DNA of 64,000 nucleotides from Dermanyssus gallinae (GCA_003439945.1 QVRM01006090.1:1-64000), one strand, 5' to 3'. Shown: positions 35,685 to 46,682, counted from the first letter of the stretch. Notes: generated by a model from the sequence alone, not told the origin. A program made the numbers and translations.

Positions 35685-37724
35685 ATGCATTTAATTATAT
35701 ATATGGTTTGCCCAAATGAAAAGTGGACACGCGTGACTGCGTCACAGCTAAAGCAGCGACAACAGCGGCAGCAACTTACGGAGGTTTCTTTGGGTCGCCA
35801 GCAGGGGCAGCATGAACTCCGCCATAGAAAAGAGTTCCACGATGCCGACATCGGCTGTACTCATGCTACCAGCCGCCCCCTAACTACTATCTTGGTACCT
35901 GTCATAGAGCTTATTATTTTACGCAGTAGGCTCGATGATATAACAAAATGGCAAGTCAAAAAAAAAATAAAAAAAAATGCAAATTTACGTAGATATGTCA
36001 CCAATCTAGAACGGTTGATTGACCAGGAGCCAAATGTGCAGTATGAAAAAAAGTTAAGGAAGGCGACTAGAAGACTTCGTATAATGGAAGAAGCCAGTCT
36101 TGATTTTAAAAACACAAAGTCGTTTTTTAGATATGCAAATAAGCGATTAAAAGGAAAAGAAAACATTGCGGCTTTAAATATAGATCAGACGGTCTTCGTA
36201 GACGACGCTTCTAAAGCAAATGCATTTAAGGACTTCTTCTCGTCGGTTTATGTTGCCCAAGGGAGTTCAGTTCCCGAAGGTGTTTCCAACGACGTGGTCT
36301 CGAAAGATAGTTGTCCATACTTGGAAATATCAGAATATAATATTCTTTCTAAAATCAAACAACTACCCACTAAATGCAGCTTTACTCCTGATTTAATGCC
36401 ACCCATATTTTATAAAAATGTAGCGTCTGCGATAACTGAACCCCTTTTCTTGATACTCAGTAGGTCTAATGAGGATGGCATTGTGCCAAAACATTTTCGG
36501 CAATCAGTCGTAACCCATGTACATAAGAAGGGTCTAAGGTCAAATGTAGATAATTACAGACCTGTAGCTCAATCATCTATCGCATGTATCATCTTTGAAA
36601 AACTGCTAGTGGACCACATTTTTAATTTTTTTCAATCTAAATGCTTGCTGGATGAGAATCAACATGGTTTTACTAAAGGCAAATCCACGGCAACTCAACT
36701 CGTCGAAATGACTCAAGATTGGGCTGTTATGATAAACAATAGGCTGGCCTTTGATTGTATATATTTTGATTTCTCGAAGGCATTTGATAGAGTAAACCAT
36801 GTAAAACTTGTACAAAAGCTTAGGTACTTGGATGTAGATACTCGCTCTATATCATGGATTGCTAGTTATCTTACCCGTAGAGAGTTCTGCGTTCGCGTAA
36901 ACAATAGCTTTAGTGAGTCGGGCACGTGCCCCTCAGGTGTTCCTCAGGGATCAAGCCTCGGGCCACTTCTATTTTGCACATTTGTTTTAGATCTTAGAAA
37001 CGTTATTCCTGAGTCGATAACTTATAAGCTTTATGCTGATGATTTGAAACTATACGGACCGTCCAACACCGCTAGCGAAAGGCAAGTACTACAGAGTACG
37101 ATTGAAGCGGTTTCTAAGTGGTGTGTGGATAATGAAATGCTTATATCAGTGCCGAAATGTGCTGTATTGTGTTTAAAAGAAGCCCATAACTACACGCTAC
37201 ATAGGGAGGCTATCCCTATTTTAAATTGTATTAGGGACCTAGGGGTTGCGGTGACACCGCAACTGGATTTTAGCACCCATATTACACAAGTCATCCGATC
37301 AGCTAATCTTATATCTAATACCATATTTCGTTGTTTCATAATTAATGATTACAATTTTTACATGATGCTTTATAATAGTTTGGTTGTACCTAAGTTTCTC
37401 TATTGCTGTGAGGTTTGGCGGCCTTACTTAGATAAACACATTGAAGCAATGGAAAGTGTACAGAGGAGATTCCTTCGTCGTGTCTCGTTAAGGTGTAACG
37501 TTGCCCGAAATTCTATTGTGATAAGCCCTATTCGGGAACTTCAGTCCAGAGCGGATTATCGCATGTTCAATCGTATTATAAACTCATCAAATAAGTCAAA
37601 TTATTTTAGCATTCGGTTGAACAATCTTAGAAGCGGTAACACCATCTCGTCGAAACAAATTGCCAAGACAGATCGTGTAAATAACATGTTTTCGTGGCGG
37701 ATGGCGAGGGCAATGAGAACTTAA
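35685..37724 (+). CDS. Uninterrupted CR1/Jockey-like LINE reverse transcriptase (5'-truncated ORF2)
   Basis: A 679-codon open frame, the longest in the window apart from none other above 353. From about residue 90 it reads as the basic linker before RT (KKIKKNANLRRYVTNLERL). DNYRPVAQSS is near residue 287, HGFTKGKSTATQLVEM near 327, motif A FDFSKAFDRVNH near 361, motif B SGVPQGSSLGPLLF near 416, motif C YADDLKLYG near 449, and the thumb RDLGVAVTPQLDF near 521. The C-terminus (VVPKFLYCCEVWRPYL) is typical of the group. All catalytic aspartates are present. The AP endonuclease expected upstream is absent, and the first 80 or so codons have no LINE resemblance, so the ATG is probably fortuitous and the insertion 5'-truncated. 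It encodes an RT that copies element RNA. Confidence 0.9.
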   Translation: MHLIIYMVCPNEKWTRVTASQLKQRQQRQQLTEVSLGRQQGQHELRHRKEFHDADIGCTHATSRPLTTILVPVIELIILRSRLDDITKWQVKKKIKKNANLRRYVTNLERLIDQEPNVQYEKKLRKATRRLRIMEEASLDFKNTKSFFRYANKRLKGKENIAALNIDQTVFVDDASKANAFKDFFSSVYVAQGSSVPEGVSNDVVSKDSCPYLEISEYNILSKIKQLPTKCSFTPDLMPPIFYKNVASAITEPLFLILSRSNEDGIVPKHFRQSVVTHVHKKGLRSNVDNYRPVAQSSIACIIFEKLLVDHIFNFFQSKCLLDENQHGFTKGKSTATQLVEMTQDWAVMINNRLAFDCIYFDFSKAFDRVNHVKLVQKLRYLDVDTRSISWIASYLTRREFCVRVNNSFSESGTCPSGVPQGSSLGPLLFCTFVLDLRNVIPESITYKLYADDLKLYGPSNTASERQVLQSTIEAVSKWCVDNEMLISVPKCAVLCLKEAHNYTLHREAIPILNCIRDLGVAVTPQLDFSTHITQVIRSANLISNTIFRCFIINDYNFYMMLYNSLVVPKFLYCCEVWRPYLDKHIEAMESVQRRFLRRVSLRCNVARNSIVISPIRELQSRADYRMFNRIINSSNKSNYFSIRLNNLRSGNTISSKQIAKTDRVNNMFSWRMARAMRT

Positions 37725-37853
37725 AGCACTAACAGTGCAAATGTCGCCACACAAGTAAACTGACTATTGTATGTATCTAGGTAACGGTTTCTAAAATGTA
37801 AATATTGTCCCCCCTTTAACTAAATAAAGGTGCTTTTGATTTGATTTGATATT
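37725..37853 (+). other. 3' untranslated end and tail of the intact LINE
   Basis: About 130 bp after the stop contains AATAAAGG near 37823 and ends in a short tail of TTTGATTTGATTTGAT. Short tandem octamer-like tails are typical of CR1-related LINEs. A (TA)n tract follows about 30 bp later. Confidence 0.65.
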
Positions 37854-37879
37854 CAACTACTCATAAACACGTCATTTAT

Positions 37880-37882
<3 letters not shown>

Positions 37883-37938
<56 letters not shown>
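37883..37938. repeat. (TA)n microsatellite
   Basis: About 56 bp of TA. Confidence 0.92.
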
Positions 37939-37941
<3 letters not shown>

Positions 37942-37947
37942 CGATAA

Positions 37948-38153
37948 TACGTTATGTATACGTTACACGTATCACGATGGATTAGCTAAGCCAATATGCC
38001 TAGTGGGCGCGTGTTGTCACTGGCACGTGTCCGTATATATATATATATATATATATATAGTACATTATGTATATGTTACGCGTATCACGATGGACTAGCT
38101 AAGCCATTATGCCTAGTGGGCGCGTATTGTGACAGTCACGTGTCCGTATATGT
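37948..38153 (-). repeat. Duplicated 90-bp block separated by (TA)n
   Basis: A block with TATCACGATGGA.TAGCTAA and GCCTAGTGGGCGCGT, ending in CACGTGTCCGTATA, occurs at about 37948-38037 and again at 38061-38150 with about 10% difference. A (TA)n tract (38035-38059) separates the two, and another (TA)n precedes the first. The second copy abuts the 3' end of the minus-strand LINE, so the block plus (TA)n is probably that LINE's 3' untranslated end, present twice. Confidence 0.75.
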
Positions 38154-38397
38154 ATATTACATGATTTATTTCCACACCAGATTGCATAAAATGTACCATA
38201 ATATGACTAATATTAACTACAGTCTCGTTATGATATTTAAAAAAATCGCTCAGTGCCAGCCCCGTTAGCGAGGCGACTGCGTTGCACTCACTGCCGTGAT
38301 TTCTTACACATATACCATAACAGTATTTACAAACATATGCGTTACAGTGTTCATAATAAGCGCCTCTCTGGCATAGAAGGTAGTGAAAACCGTGCAC
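38113..38397 (-). pseudogene. C-terminal zinc knuckle of the 38-41 kb LINE
   Basis: The 94-codon frame contains MHGFHYLLCQRGAYYEHC then YVCKYCYGICVRNHGSEC, a C-x2-C-x3-C...H-x3-C arrangement. A similar block, [20 protein letters not shown] then [10 protein letters not shown], is found at 56.1 kb, and a degenerate FAVHGSTMFSEH at 48.1 kb. C-terminal knuckles bind nucleic acid in several LINE clades. Confidence 0.7.
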
Positions 38398-38816
38398 AGC
38401 AAAACGGGCGATTATGTGCCTGTTTGTCCTGCCCGTGTCCTTCCATTCTGACCTGTCGTATAAAAATGTGGGTTGATCTCTGCCATCTTCTCTTCATACC
38501 GCCGTATGAGCTCGCTGTATGTGGAGGTGTCTGGGAGCGCAAACTGTTTTTATCTGTTCCACGAATAGTGGAGCATCGCACAGCAAATACGTGGGGCAGC
38601 TGTATGCTGACGTATGCAAATCCAGTACCCGTTTCGAAAAAGCTGGTTTCACCACATCGAGTGCACCGAAGTTGAACCGAGCTTAGTTTTGCTCACACAG
38701 CTGGGTCCCGTATGATGCAGCTGGCGCTATTTTCATATCGAATAGAGCTAGCGCTGCCTTTGAGAGCATCTGGGGCTTCTTAGAAGCCGCGATCAAGGCT
38801 TTTCGAGACCTCTCCT

Positions 38817-40210
38817 CTATGTTCGTAGTGAAGGTCTTGGCTGAGGGGTCACGGTGCTACATAAATCAATTAACTTCATTAAAAGGTTCAGGTCCTGTCC
38901 ATTTAATCTAAGTGTATGGGATACGGCCAGCCTGTCCGCGTGCCTGAACTTTATATCCTTTGCTTTCTGCATATTTATTTCGCGGTTTGTCCGGCGGTTC
39001 GGTCCATAGCAGAACTGGCAAAACGCTAGATCGATTGTTGTGTAGAAAACTGTGATGTAACATAAACACACTTACCCAGCCCGGGTGTTAATAAATAAAT
39101 AATTAATAAATAATAATTAATATTTATTTCAAGACCTACTACGTTCACATACGCCGACAAAGTAGCCAGCGCCTGTTGCAGATGGTATCTGCTGCTACTG
39201 TGGAGAACTAGATCGTTAGCATACATAATTGCCTTGGCAACTGGGTGTCGGGTCTGTATACATTTTTGTAACTCGGCTACCAGTGGAGGAAATAGCGAAG
39301 GACTAAGATTGCTGCCCTAAGCAGAGTCTGTCGTTTGCTCCACGCTTGGGTGTTCCGCTATACCGTCGTCCAGGATGATCTGATGGGCTGTAGCACGTCC
39401 TTCATCAATGTCAACACTCGTATTGGGACCTCGATTTCGGCGAGCTTAAGCAGGACTCGAGTTCGTGAGCCTGAATCGAACGCGACGAAATCCACAGATA
39501 CGCTGTATAAAAACGGTCCTTTTCATGCCAGGGTTTGCTCGATATCTGCAAGGACGAGTTAGTGTTGGCTTCTGCGCACGAAAGCCACGTTGTTCGTCTG
39601 GTAATGCCTTTTTGTACTCGACGAACGACGCTAGACGGGCGGCAAGGAGGCTTGCAGTCAGTTTGTAAGCGCAGCTTTTCATGACGATGCCCCGCCAAGA
39701 AGAGGGTTTTGGTTATTGGTTCGCGGTCCCTTGGCTCTGGAATAAGTGTCATAACGCATTGTTTCCACGCGGCGGGTAGTCGACAGTTGCAAATGCACCT
39801 ATTAAATAGCGCAGTCCAGTATGCAATCATTGTAGCTGCCTGCTGCAAATGCTCATTACAGATGCCATCTGGCCCGGGTGCTTTGTTTCTCGGGAGTTGA
39901 CGCAGTGCCTCCGCCTTTTCCTGGACGGTGAATTATTCGTCCAGTTGAGTTCTCCATTGCAGATCCTTTTCTCATGTGAGCTGAGGATCGGTCTTAAGTG
40001 GCCATAGAGTAGATCACTTTCAATTAGACATGTAGATTTCTCCTGCGAAATGTTACGGAACCACGGATATAGATTTTGTTCGGTCTTCTGGAGTAGTCGG
40101 GTCACCAGTTGTTGCTCGTGTTGCCTTTTAGAATTTCGTAGAGTTCGTCGGTAAATGGATCCCGTCGCTGCGAAGAGAAGTCTCGTTTCTGGCCTTATGC
40201 GTTTCAGCAT
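38817..40210 (-). pseudogene. RT domain of the 38-41 kb LINE
   Basis: Pieces in order: WTALFNRCICNCRLPAAWKQ with VMTLIPEPRDREPITKTLFL (about 39800-39690), then KALPDEQRGFRAQ (about 39600), then motif C MYANDLVLHS (about 39200). INMQKAKDIKFRHADRLAVS with HTLRLNGQDLNLL (about 38950) is the thumb region. Motif C reads YAND instead of YADD, losing one catalytic aspartate. A TTA-rich insertion near 39095-39125 splits the region after motif C. Confidence 0.75.
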
Positions 40211-40258
40211 CTTTGCTCGGTAGTGAATGGCCTTCGCTTGGTTATATTCCGGAGTTTA

Positions 40259-40951
40259 CTATTTTCGTTCTCCTCTCCGTTTCACATGCTCTGCGCGTGC
40301 ATTGAGAGCTCGGGTGAGCAGCTTATTGTAGCTTTCTACATCTTGTTCTGCTCTTTTCGTGCCGAGGACTTTGGTGGCTTCTTGTTGGCGGTCCGCTTTA
40401 AGTGATTTCGATATAGGTTTCCGTTTATGCTGCCGTTTGCGGCGGGCTGGGACCGCGATATCCAGACCAACGGGTTTACGCGCCGTCAGGTCCGCTCCTT
40501 CTGTCATTTGGTAATCTGTTCCCACAAAACACACATTGAGTTTCGGCATATTTGTATCAATGAAATCTATATTTGATTTACCCATTGCTTCTTCACATGT
40601 TGACAAACTCGCGTCAATCGCCAGCCAGAAGCCCAGACTCGACGGTTTTTCGGTGAGTGCCTACGTTCTTGCTTGCGTCCGTGGACCTGTCGGGTCTTGC
40701 GTTCATATCTCCCACAACCACTGTGGGGTGAGCACCTTTACTTTTCGTGCGCACTTCATAATTTTCTCTATAAGTGTGAACGTGTCCTCAGTTGCTGCTG
40801 GCTTCACATACATGGCAATCAAATACCCACGCAGTTGTCTTCTGCCAAAAGTACTTTCATTGCACTCCGTGAGCACCAGAACGTCGATTCCGTTCAGCGC
40901 TGAGGCGGGCATAAGACCTAACGATTGGTCAGGACCTTCCAGGAGTTCCAT
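40259..40951 (-). pseudogene. AP endonuclease and linker of the 38-41 kb LINE
   Basis: Frame 40951-40703 reads ALNGIDVLVLTECNESTFGR and LRGYLIAMYVKPAATEDTF, the middle of an AP-type endonuclease. After a frameshift near 40725 the strand encodes HPTVVVGDMNARPDRSTDAS, the diagnostic VVxGDxN block with the catalytic Asp and Asn. Downstream, frame 40606-40259 holds FIDTNMPKLNVCFVGTDYQM and a Lys/Arg-rich linker leading into RT. The enzyme would nick target DNA for priming. Confidence 0.75.
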
Positions 40952-40984
40952 TGAACTATTCTCAGTCTGTCTCTTGGCGACCTA

Positions 40985-41299
40985 CTAATAATTAGTGGCG
41001 TGTTGAGCTTTGTACGCCGCAAACTCACACTCCGGGGTACGCACTCTCTTGAAAAGCCACCACGTCCTGTTGAGGAACTCGGCACTGATATTAGCATTCA
41101 CTGTAGTAACGTTATGCTGGGCTAGCGTCAACTGTGTGCATACTCGGCAGTTCCATACGGCGCCGGGATGTTTGCTCAGTTGATGTTCATCCATCGTTTT
41201 ACACGTCGGTTGGAACAGTTGTTGGCATTGCCCGCACTGGAGAACGATTGCTACCATTGGACTTGCACATCTACAGCACAGGTGCCCCGTTCCGTTCAT
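40985..41299 (-). pseudogene. Zinc-finger N-terminal region of the 38-41 kb LINE
   Basis: A 104-codon frame with CCRCASPMVAIVLQCGQCQQ, then FQPTCKTMDEHQLSKHPG and WNCRVCTQ. The pairs C-x2-C, C-x2-C and a final C-x2-C with intervening C/H give a PHD/RING-like pattern common in ORF1 proteins or N-termini of arthropod LINEs. Lower-confidence frames further upstream (41581-41363) may continue it. Confidence 0.6.
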
Positions 41300-41783
41300 G
41301 TACTGGCTATTTGACTTCGATCAGCTGAGAGACTTCGCCTGTTGTATGTGCCAGTCTGTCAGTCAGCTGCTCGGGTATATTTTCAATGGTCTGTTGCTGT
41401 TGTTGTTGTCGATATCTCCGGCGCAATATTTGCGCGGGTTGATATCGACTTTTCCGCTACTGTGTGCCGCTCTCTTCCATCCACCAGTGCCAGTGTTGTT
41501 AACACTCGGAACCAAAGTTGCACCGGTGCAAGTGTGAGATGGTGACTGTAGGATGCGAGTCCTTTGTCCAGAGTTTAGCACTGATGGCTTGGCATTTCCG
41601 CGTCGCTCTCGTCGTGCTCGGGCTCACCTGAGTATCACTGTGCACTTCACTTGGATCCTCGACCCTACTGTCTCCACTCACAAGACAATTATCGGGAGCG
41701 CAATATTCGTGCGACTAGTTTTTAACACAGCATGATGATAGATCGCAGCAGACGATGTATCATCATCAAATCAATCATGTGAA

Positions 41784-41931
<148 letters not shown>

Positions 41932-41950
41932 TTTATATGTATATATATAC

Positions 41951-42000
41951 AGGGTATTACAGGAATATTTGATCAACGATATATGGAATTGTAGAGCTCG
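41951..42000 (+). other. Possible DNA-transposon end next to (TA)n
   Basis: ACAGGGTATTACAGGAATAT, placed after TA-rich DNA, is reminiscent of terminal repeats of TA-targeting elements that begin CAGGGTGT. I found no matching opposite end in the window and no transposase, so this rests on style only. Confidence 0.2.
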
Positions 42001-42574
42001 TTAAGGCAAAGAGGCCCTTTTTCGGAATGAGACTTAAATTACTACAATTTGTGACATTGGTGTTTTTGCCCGACATAGGAGCATAGAATGTTCTATGTCA
42101 AATAGCTTTTTATGATCAGCACAATTTAGGACAAACAGCTGCTAACAAATGGTGTAAAAGCTTTGCGTAGGACGGATCGAAAACACAGTTATCAGCGCTA
42201 ATGCTTATTACTCATCTACAGCACAGAGTTTACGATTCACCGTGAATCTGTGATTCAGCAGTGAGTCAGTCGCCGTCTAATTATCATGTTTTTGATCCAC
42301 TTAAGCAAAAACTTATTGCAAAGGAAACGTTTTGTCAATCGGATGACACAGTGAAGCAGCAAGCGCAATTCTCATTCTTCAAACAACAAGCTTAATAGTT
42401 CTACACAATGGGCGTTGACCTGCCACGGAATCGATGTGTGCTCGAACAATAATGGTAATTCCTGGTACATTAATAATAAAATTTGTTTACTTTGTCATTT
42501 TTTTATTTTAGTCCGTTATGTAAGTATAGCAACGTTACATAAGCATCTAGTAAATCAATCATCAATTATTGATT

Positions 42575-42940
42575 TTAGGAATATTTTTTAAATATTTCCT
42601 CTATTCCCTTACGTTCCGGCCGGGGATGGGGGGAGAGTTGTAACAGGTAGCCAACGTTCTGCCTCGTTGTGCTAAAAATTAAATGCATCGATCCATTATT
42701 TTGATTTCTGCGATATTGCCGCATTATTCCCCACACCCTTTCGAGGTTAGTGTCGGATTCCTCTGAAAAAAGATCTACAGCAGACCTGTAAAATAAAACG
42801 CGTACATATTTAGTAGAGATTACTTGTAGAGAAAATGTAACTGAACCCACGGCTCGACTTTTGACAGGCCTGAATTGCTGGTTCCGAAGATGAAGGATAG
42901 TTACTTGATTGGTTGGTAGGCGTGTGGCATACGGTTGCAA
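42575..42940 (-). CDS. Hypothetical 121-codon frame, unrecognised
   Basis: A mixed-composition frame containing SAVDLFSEESDTNLERVWGI and ending ERKGIEEIFKKYS. No repeat relation or known motif was seen. It could be a host exon or an old transposon piece. Confidence 0.15.
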   Translation of the reverse strand: MQPYATRLPTNQVTILHLRNQQFRPVKSRAVGSVTFSLQVISTKYVRVLFYRSAVDLFSEESDTNLERVWGIMRQYRRNQNNGSMHLIFSTTRQNVGYLLQLSPHPRPERKGIEEIFKKYS

Positions 42941-43739
42941 GCACTGGTAGTTAGAATATAAAAAATACCAATCAAAGGTCAGCTGTCAATCTGTATAACT
43001 GTACAAAATCTGCATATCTGTACAGAATTTGTAGCCCAGAGGTGCCGCGCTAGTTAACAGAACAGACTACGGAAGAAATCCGCAACGCTTACCTTCCTTT
43101 CTATACCAAGGGGGACGCGAAGGCGTAATAGCGGCAAACGTTAAAGCAAATAAACCCGACCAAGCTAGCACAATTTCCGTTAGTATATTAAGGCGAAAAC
43201 AAATTCACCTAAGTCGACAAGTCCTGTGTGCAACAGCATGAGAATCCACTTAATGCGGTCCTGTCCGATTCTTTGCATTACTAGCTTCGCATAAACATAC
43301 GGAATCTAGATGATGACGGTATAGTAGGATATGTAGAAATAGTATTGCCAGAACCAAGCTAAATGTGTCCAACTTTAATAGATAATATGGTGTTTTTTCA
43401 ATTCCTTTAATCGTAATACTCTTACGTATTGAAACGCAGAGCAATTTCATAAAACGATCACCAGACCTCTCTGTAGCTTGAGCAAATCAGAATGACCACG
43501 TAACGCTGACTGATGCAACGATTGGATCAACACACCTCGTCTATGAGCGTATTGGATTCCTGCGGATATATTGCAAATTAAATTTAAATATAGTCCACGC
43601 ACCTCTCTTAAATCTAAAAGAACACTAAACACATGGCAATGTTCTCATTAGGTATTATCTGCAAAGTTCTTAATGTCAACCCTCCAAACTGTATATAGAG
43701 TAGTGCACAGAGCTTATTCTCTCATCACAGAGGCACATT

Positions 43740-43880
43740 GAGCTAGGAAATGAGGCGGTGGCACAACATGTTTTGATATACTATGCAACGTCCATATTAG
43801 AATTCGGCGACTTAGAGGTGGCAAAGTTGGTTACTAAGTCAACAATATGTGCCGATCATCATTGGCCAAGCTAAAAATAG
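43740..43880 (+). pseudogene. Small diverged RLE-LINE remnant (copy E)
   Basis: The plus strand reads ELGNEAVAQHVLIYYATSIL then EFGDLEVAKLVTKST up to a stop. This matches APICYAASLLEFGQLAETLV of copy C and LCYAASIIEFLRLAETSLEP of copy A in the region between thumb and knuckle. Only about 45 codons are recognisable. Confidence 0.6.
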
Positions 43881-44029
43881 GCTCATTGACATACTAGCTC
43901 AACGGCAACATTGGATACGCAGGGCTGTTCTTTATGACCCTGATGGGTCTCTCTTTCTCTCGCTCTCTCTCTATATATATTTTTTTTTGTAGAGGTAACT
44001 GGTAAAATGCGTTATGCTCACCGGGCGAC

Positions 44030-44085
44030 GTTGTTAAAGCCTCGGTAGTGTGGGACTCGCACCCACTAAAATCTAGTCGTCCTCT
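44030..44085 (-). other. tRNA-like fragment with B box
   Basis: On the minus strand, GTGGGTGCGAGTCCCACAC looks like a T-arm with B box, preceded by CTAGATTTTAG as a possible anticodon arm remnant. The acceptor and D arms are not convincing. Confidence 0.3.
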
Positions 44086-44156
44086 TTGCCCCTTGACGAG
44101 GGTGGCCGCAGTACTGTCTTCTCGAGATTACTTCACCTGGCCACTCTTCTTGCCAT

Positions 44157-44357
44157 TTAGGCTGCTCGGCTTTGTGCGGCGGTTATTTTCGCCTCAGATA
44201 TAACTTGTGCGAATCTTCTAACTAGAATCCAGGATTTGTGATCTTTGAGGAGCGCCTCTACAAGGACCTGGCATGTCAGGGGGTTCTGCAGTCCTAGGTT
44301 CCGGGACAATAGCTCTCGCTCAGTGTCGAAGAAGGAGCACCGCTGCACATGCGGCAT
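44157..44357 (-). pseudogene. C-terminal remnant of the R1-like LINE
   Basis: A 66-codon frame, HVQRCSFFDTERELLSRNLG then LQNPLTCQVLVEALLKDHKS, follows the RT in the same orientation. R1-like C-termini after the zinc knuckle contain W...R..L....G......ML......W, and this frame fits that style. The CCHC cysteines themselves are degraded. Confidence 0.5.
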
Positions 44358-44545
44358 ACAGGGGAGTCCGTTTTACCGATGCTGTGTAGGTACTGCTGAA
44401 AACAGGCACCATGGCCTGTTAACAGTTGCGCGAGTGGGTAAGTAAGCAAGCCGTGTTTGAGGCTGTTTCATTTTTTATGATCAGGAAGTATTGATCTTGT
44501 CCAATATCCAGGATGGCCCGGCTGGGTTGCTTCCCATTGCTGGCT

Positions 44546-45720
44546 CTATTCGCTTGGTGTGTCGGTTCCGCTGACTAGTATGCCGTCCGTCAGAACGTTG
44601 GTTACAGGGTTTCTTGATGCCAATTCTTTTACTCTTAAGTCCCAGGGAATTTGTCTGGAGAGTACCTGTACGGCTGCTGTGGAAGCCGTGCGACTTGCTC
44701 GTGTTAGGCTAAGCGCCATAGGTATTTGGGTCTTGTTGAGGAGGTACCTGTTGTAGCTCTTGTAGTAGTGCGTTCCCATAAGGGTGCGGCGTATAACATG
44801 ATGCTGTCTATTACTGACGATAACAGTCGGCGTCGAGAGTCGCTTGCTCCTCTGGTCCGTGTGAGGATTTTCCGTAACTCTGCTGAGGCTTTGGCTGCTT
44901 TTTTAGCTGCAGAGCGCACATGAGGTGTTCCTGTGAGAGCTCCAGGATCACGCCCAGGTACTTGACCACGGGCGTGGGTGTTATTGGATGGCCTTCCAGG
45001 ATGTAAATTTAGGTTGCGTGGAGGACGCTTTAGACCGTTTAGAAGGATTGATTTCGTTTTTTGTGAAGCCAGTTCGAGGCCAAGCGTGCGGAGGTGTTGT
45101 CGGATATCCGCCAAGGCTGATACCTTCGAGCAAATCCTTCGTCACTGCCGGTAACGATCATTGCCAGATCGTCTGCGTAGGCGATAGAAAAAACTCCCGG
45201 GGGATGCGGCAGTCTTAGTGCTCCATCATAGGTTATGTTCCACAGGGTTGGTCCCAGTGCAGATCCTTGGGGAACCCCGGCAGTGGCGTATTCCACTCTA
45301 TCGTATGTAGATACTCGGTCCTTTAAATACGACGCTTGGATACGTCGTAGGTAGGGAGACACGCCTTTATTTCCAAGTGCTTGGTTTATGGCGTCCCACG
45401 AGAGCGTATTAAACGCGTTTTTGACATCAATAAGGACGGCAGTGCGCCCGGTTTGCGATAAATGAATTTCTTTGTGTTTCAGCTATGTTTAGAACTTCGC
45501 TCATATCCGAGTGTGTGGAGTGCCCGGCGCGGAAACCATGCTGGTTTTCTGGCAGCGCCTCCTTGTCTTCTAATTCTGTAAGTAGTCGCCCGTTGATAAT
45601 GTGCTCAGCTGCCTTGGATAGGCAGGAGAGCATGCTTATAGGGTGGTATGCTGAGGAGTCTCCTTGTGGCTTTCCGGGTTTTGGGATAAGGGTTAGGCGT
45701 GCCGTTTTCCGAGGCTTTGG

Positions 45721-45730
<10 letters not shown>
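44546..45730 (-). pseudogene. RT of the R1-like LINE at 44-46 kb
   Basis: Frame 45798-45427 has ISMLSCLSKAAEHIINGRLL and LPENQHGFRAGHSTHSDMSE. Between this and the next frame lies motif A. Frame 45362-45039 has LRRIQASYLKDRVSTYDRVE, motif B AGVPQGSALGPTLWNITYDG and motif C AYADDLAMIVTG with both aspartates. Frame 45114-44704 is the thumb. Frame 44779-44546 has SLTRASRTASTAAVQVLSRQ and IPWDLRVKELASRN, a conserved R1-type stretch. R1-type elements often use specific target sites, but no target can be read here because the 5' part and the true 3' end are unclear. Confidence 0.8.

Positions 45731-45769
<39 letters not shown>
45725..45769. repeat. (TA)n microsatellite at the LINE 5' truncation point
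   Basis: 45 bp of TA exactly flanking the R1-like LINE. Confidence 0.92.
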
Positions 45770-45770
<1 letters not shown>

Positions 45771-46641
45771 GGGAAACATTTCTAAGGTAACCAATCATTT
45801 TGGACCAGTATCAGCCAGGTTATCCTCCTGCGCTATAGAAACGGTCACGTAATATAGCGTCTCCCTGAAGCAACAAGGCACCGGCTACATGTGTGCGCAC
45901 GCTGGTTGCCAGCGCATACGCGGATCCCCAAGATTCGCTTACGAAAGGCAAGCTTGCCTTTGTCTAAGGCCATTAAATCATTGGCTTTTAGATGTTTTGC
46001 ATCACGCGGTTTAGTAAGGGATATAAGTTAATTGAATTTTGCGTAAGAAACGCTAATCCTAAATGAATAAATAAAACAACCATGTCTAGATCACTTACCG
46101 GCCGTAGCAGATTGTGATGGCGACCGCGACAGCAGCAATGAAACATCGCGCTGTTTCAAAGAACGGTACCTTTCGCCTAGTGTCGATTTCGTGGCAATCG
46201 TCGTTCATCAGGATTAATTAGAATCGTATAGAGAGCGCTTATAAATACACAATAAAGGGCAGCGGCGGCTATTTGTTCGAACTTCAAAAAAGTTGTCAAA
46301 ACGACTTGAGTTCACAAGTTTTAATAAAACACGTATGTCGTTGTTCTTAATTACGGTCGCGACAGTGACGGAAGGTTAATTACATTTGCTTATATCACAT
46401 CTTCTGCAAAGCCCTTTCGGGAGTCTTCTCTGAATACCGCCAGGTCAGGCTTATGTGCCTGCATAAGCGGGCTCCAAAATCTAAAAAGGAACACAATTAA
46501 TGTATACAGCAAGCACAGGCGCGGATTTGACTTGCTATGACTGTCTCTTTGATTTGAAACCGATCCAACAATTCAATGAAGGTGAGCACTGCCGAGTGTG
46601 CAAACGTATTGTAAATTATTAATAAATCATTACAATATTTT

Positions 46642-46644
<3 letters not shown>

Positions 46645-46680
<36 letters not shown>
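46645..46680. repeat. (TA)n microsatellite
   Basis: About 36 bp of TA. Confidence 0.92.

Positions 46681-46682
<2 letters not shown>

Larger units (their letters stand above)
38113..41300 (-). mobile_element. Nearly full-length but decayed AP-endonuclease LINE
   Basis: In minus-strand order it holds a zinc-finger ORF (41299-40985), AP endonuclease (about 40950-40600), a basic linker (to 40260), RT (40210-38820) and a C-terminal zinc knuckle (38397-38200). The roughly 3.2-kb length fits an ORF2-type polyprotein. Many frameshifts and stops make it inactive. Fragments at 48.0-48.9 kb and 56.0-56.2 kb appear to be relatives by their shared C-terminal region. Confidence 0.8.
44150..45770 (-). mobile_element. 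R1-like LINE, 5'-truncated at (TA)n
   Basis: Minus-strand reading gives the RT from fingers to C-terminus. The 5' end of homology (HPKPRKTARLTLIPKPGKPQ) directly abuts a (TA)n tract at 45725-45769. The overall pattern, with WNITYDG after motif B and RQIPWDLRVKELA in the C-terminal region, is that of R1-clade elements. It is broken by several frameshifts. Confidence 0.8.
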
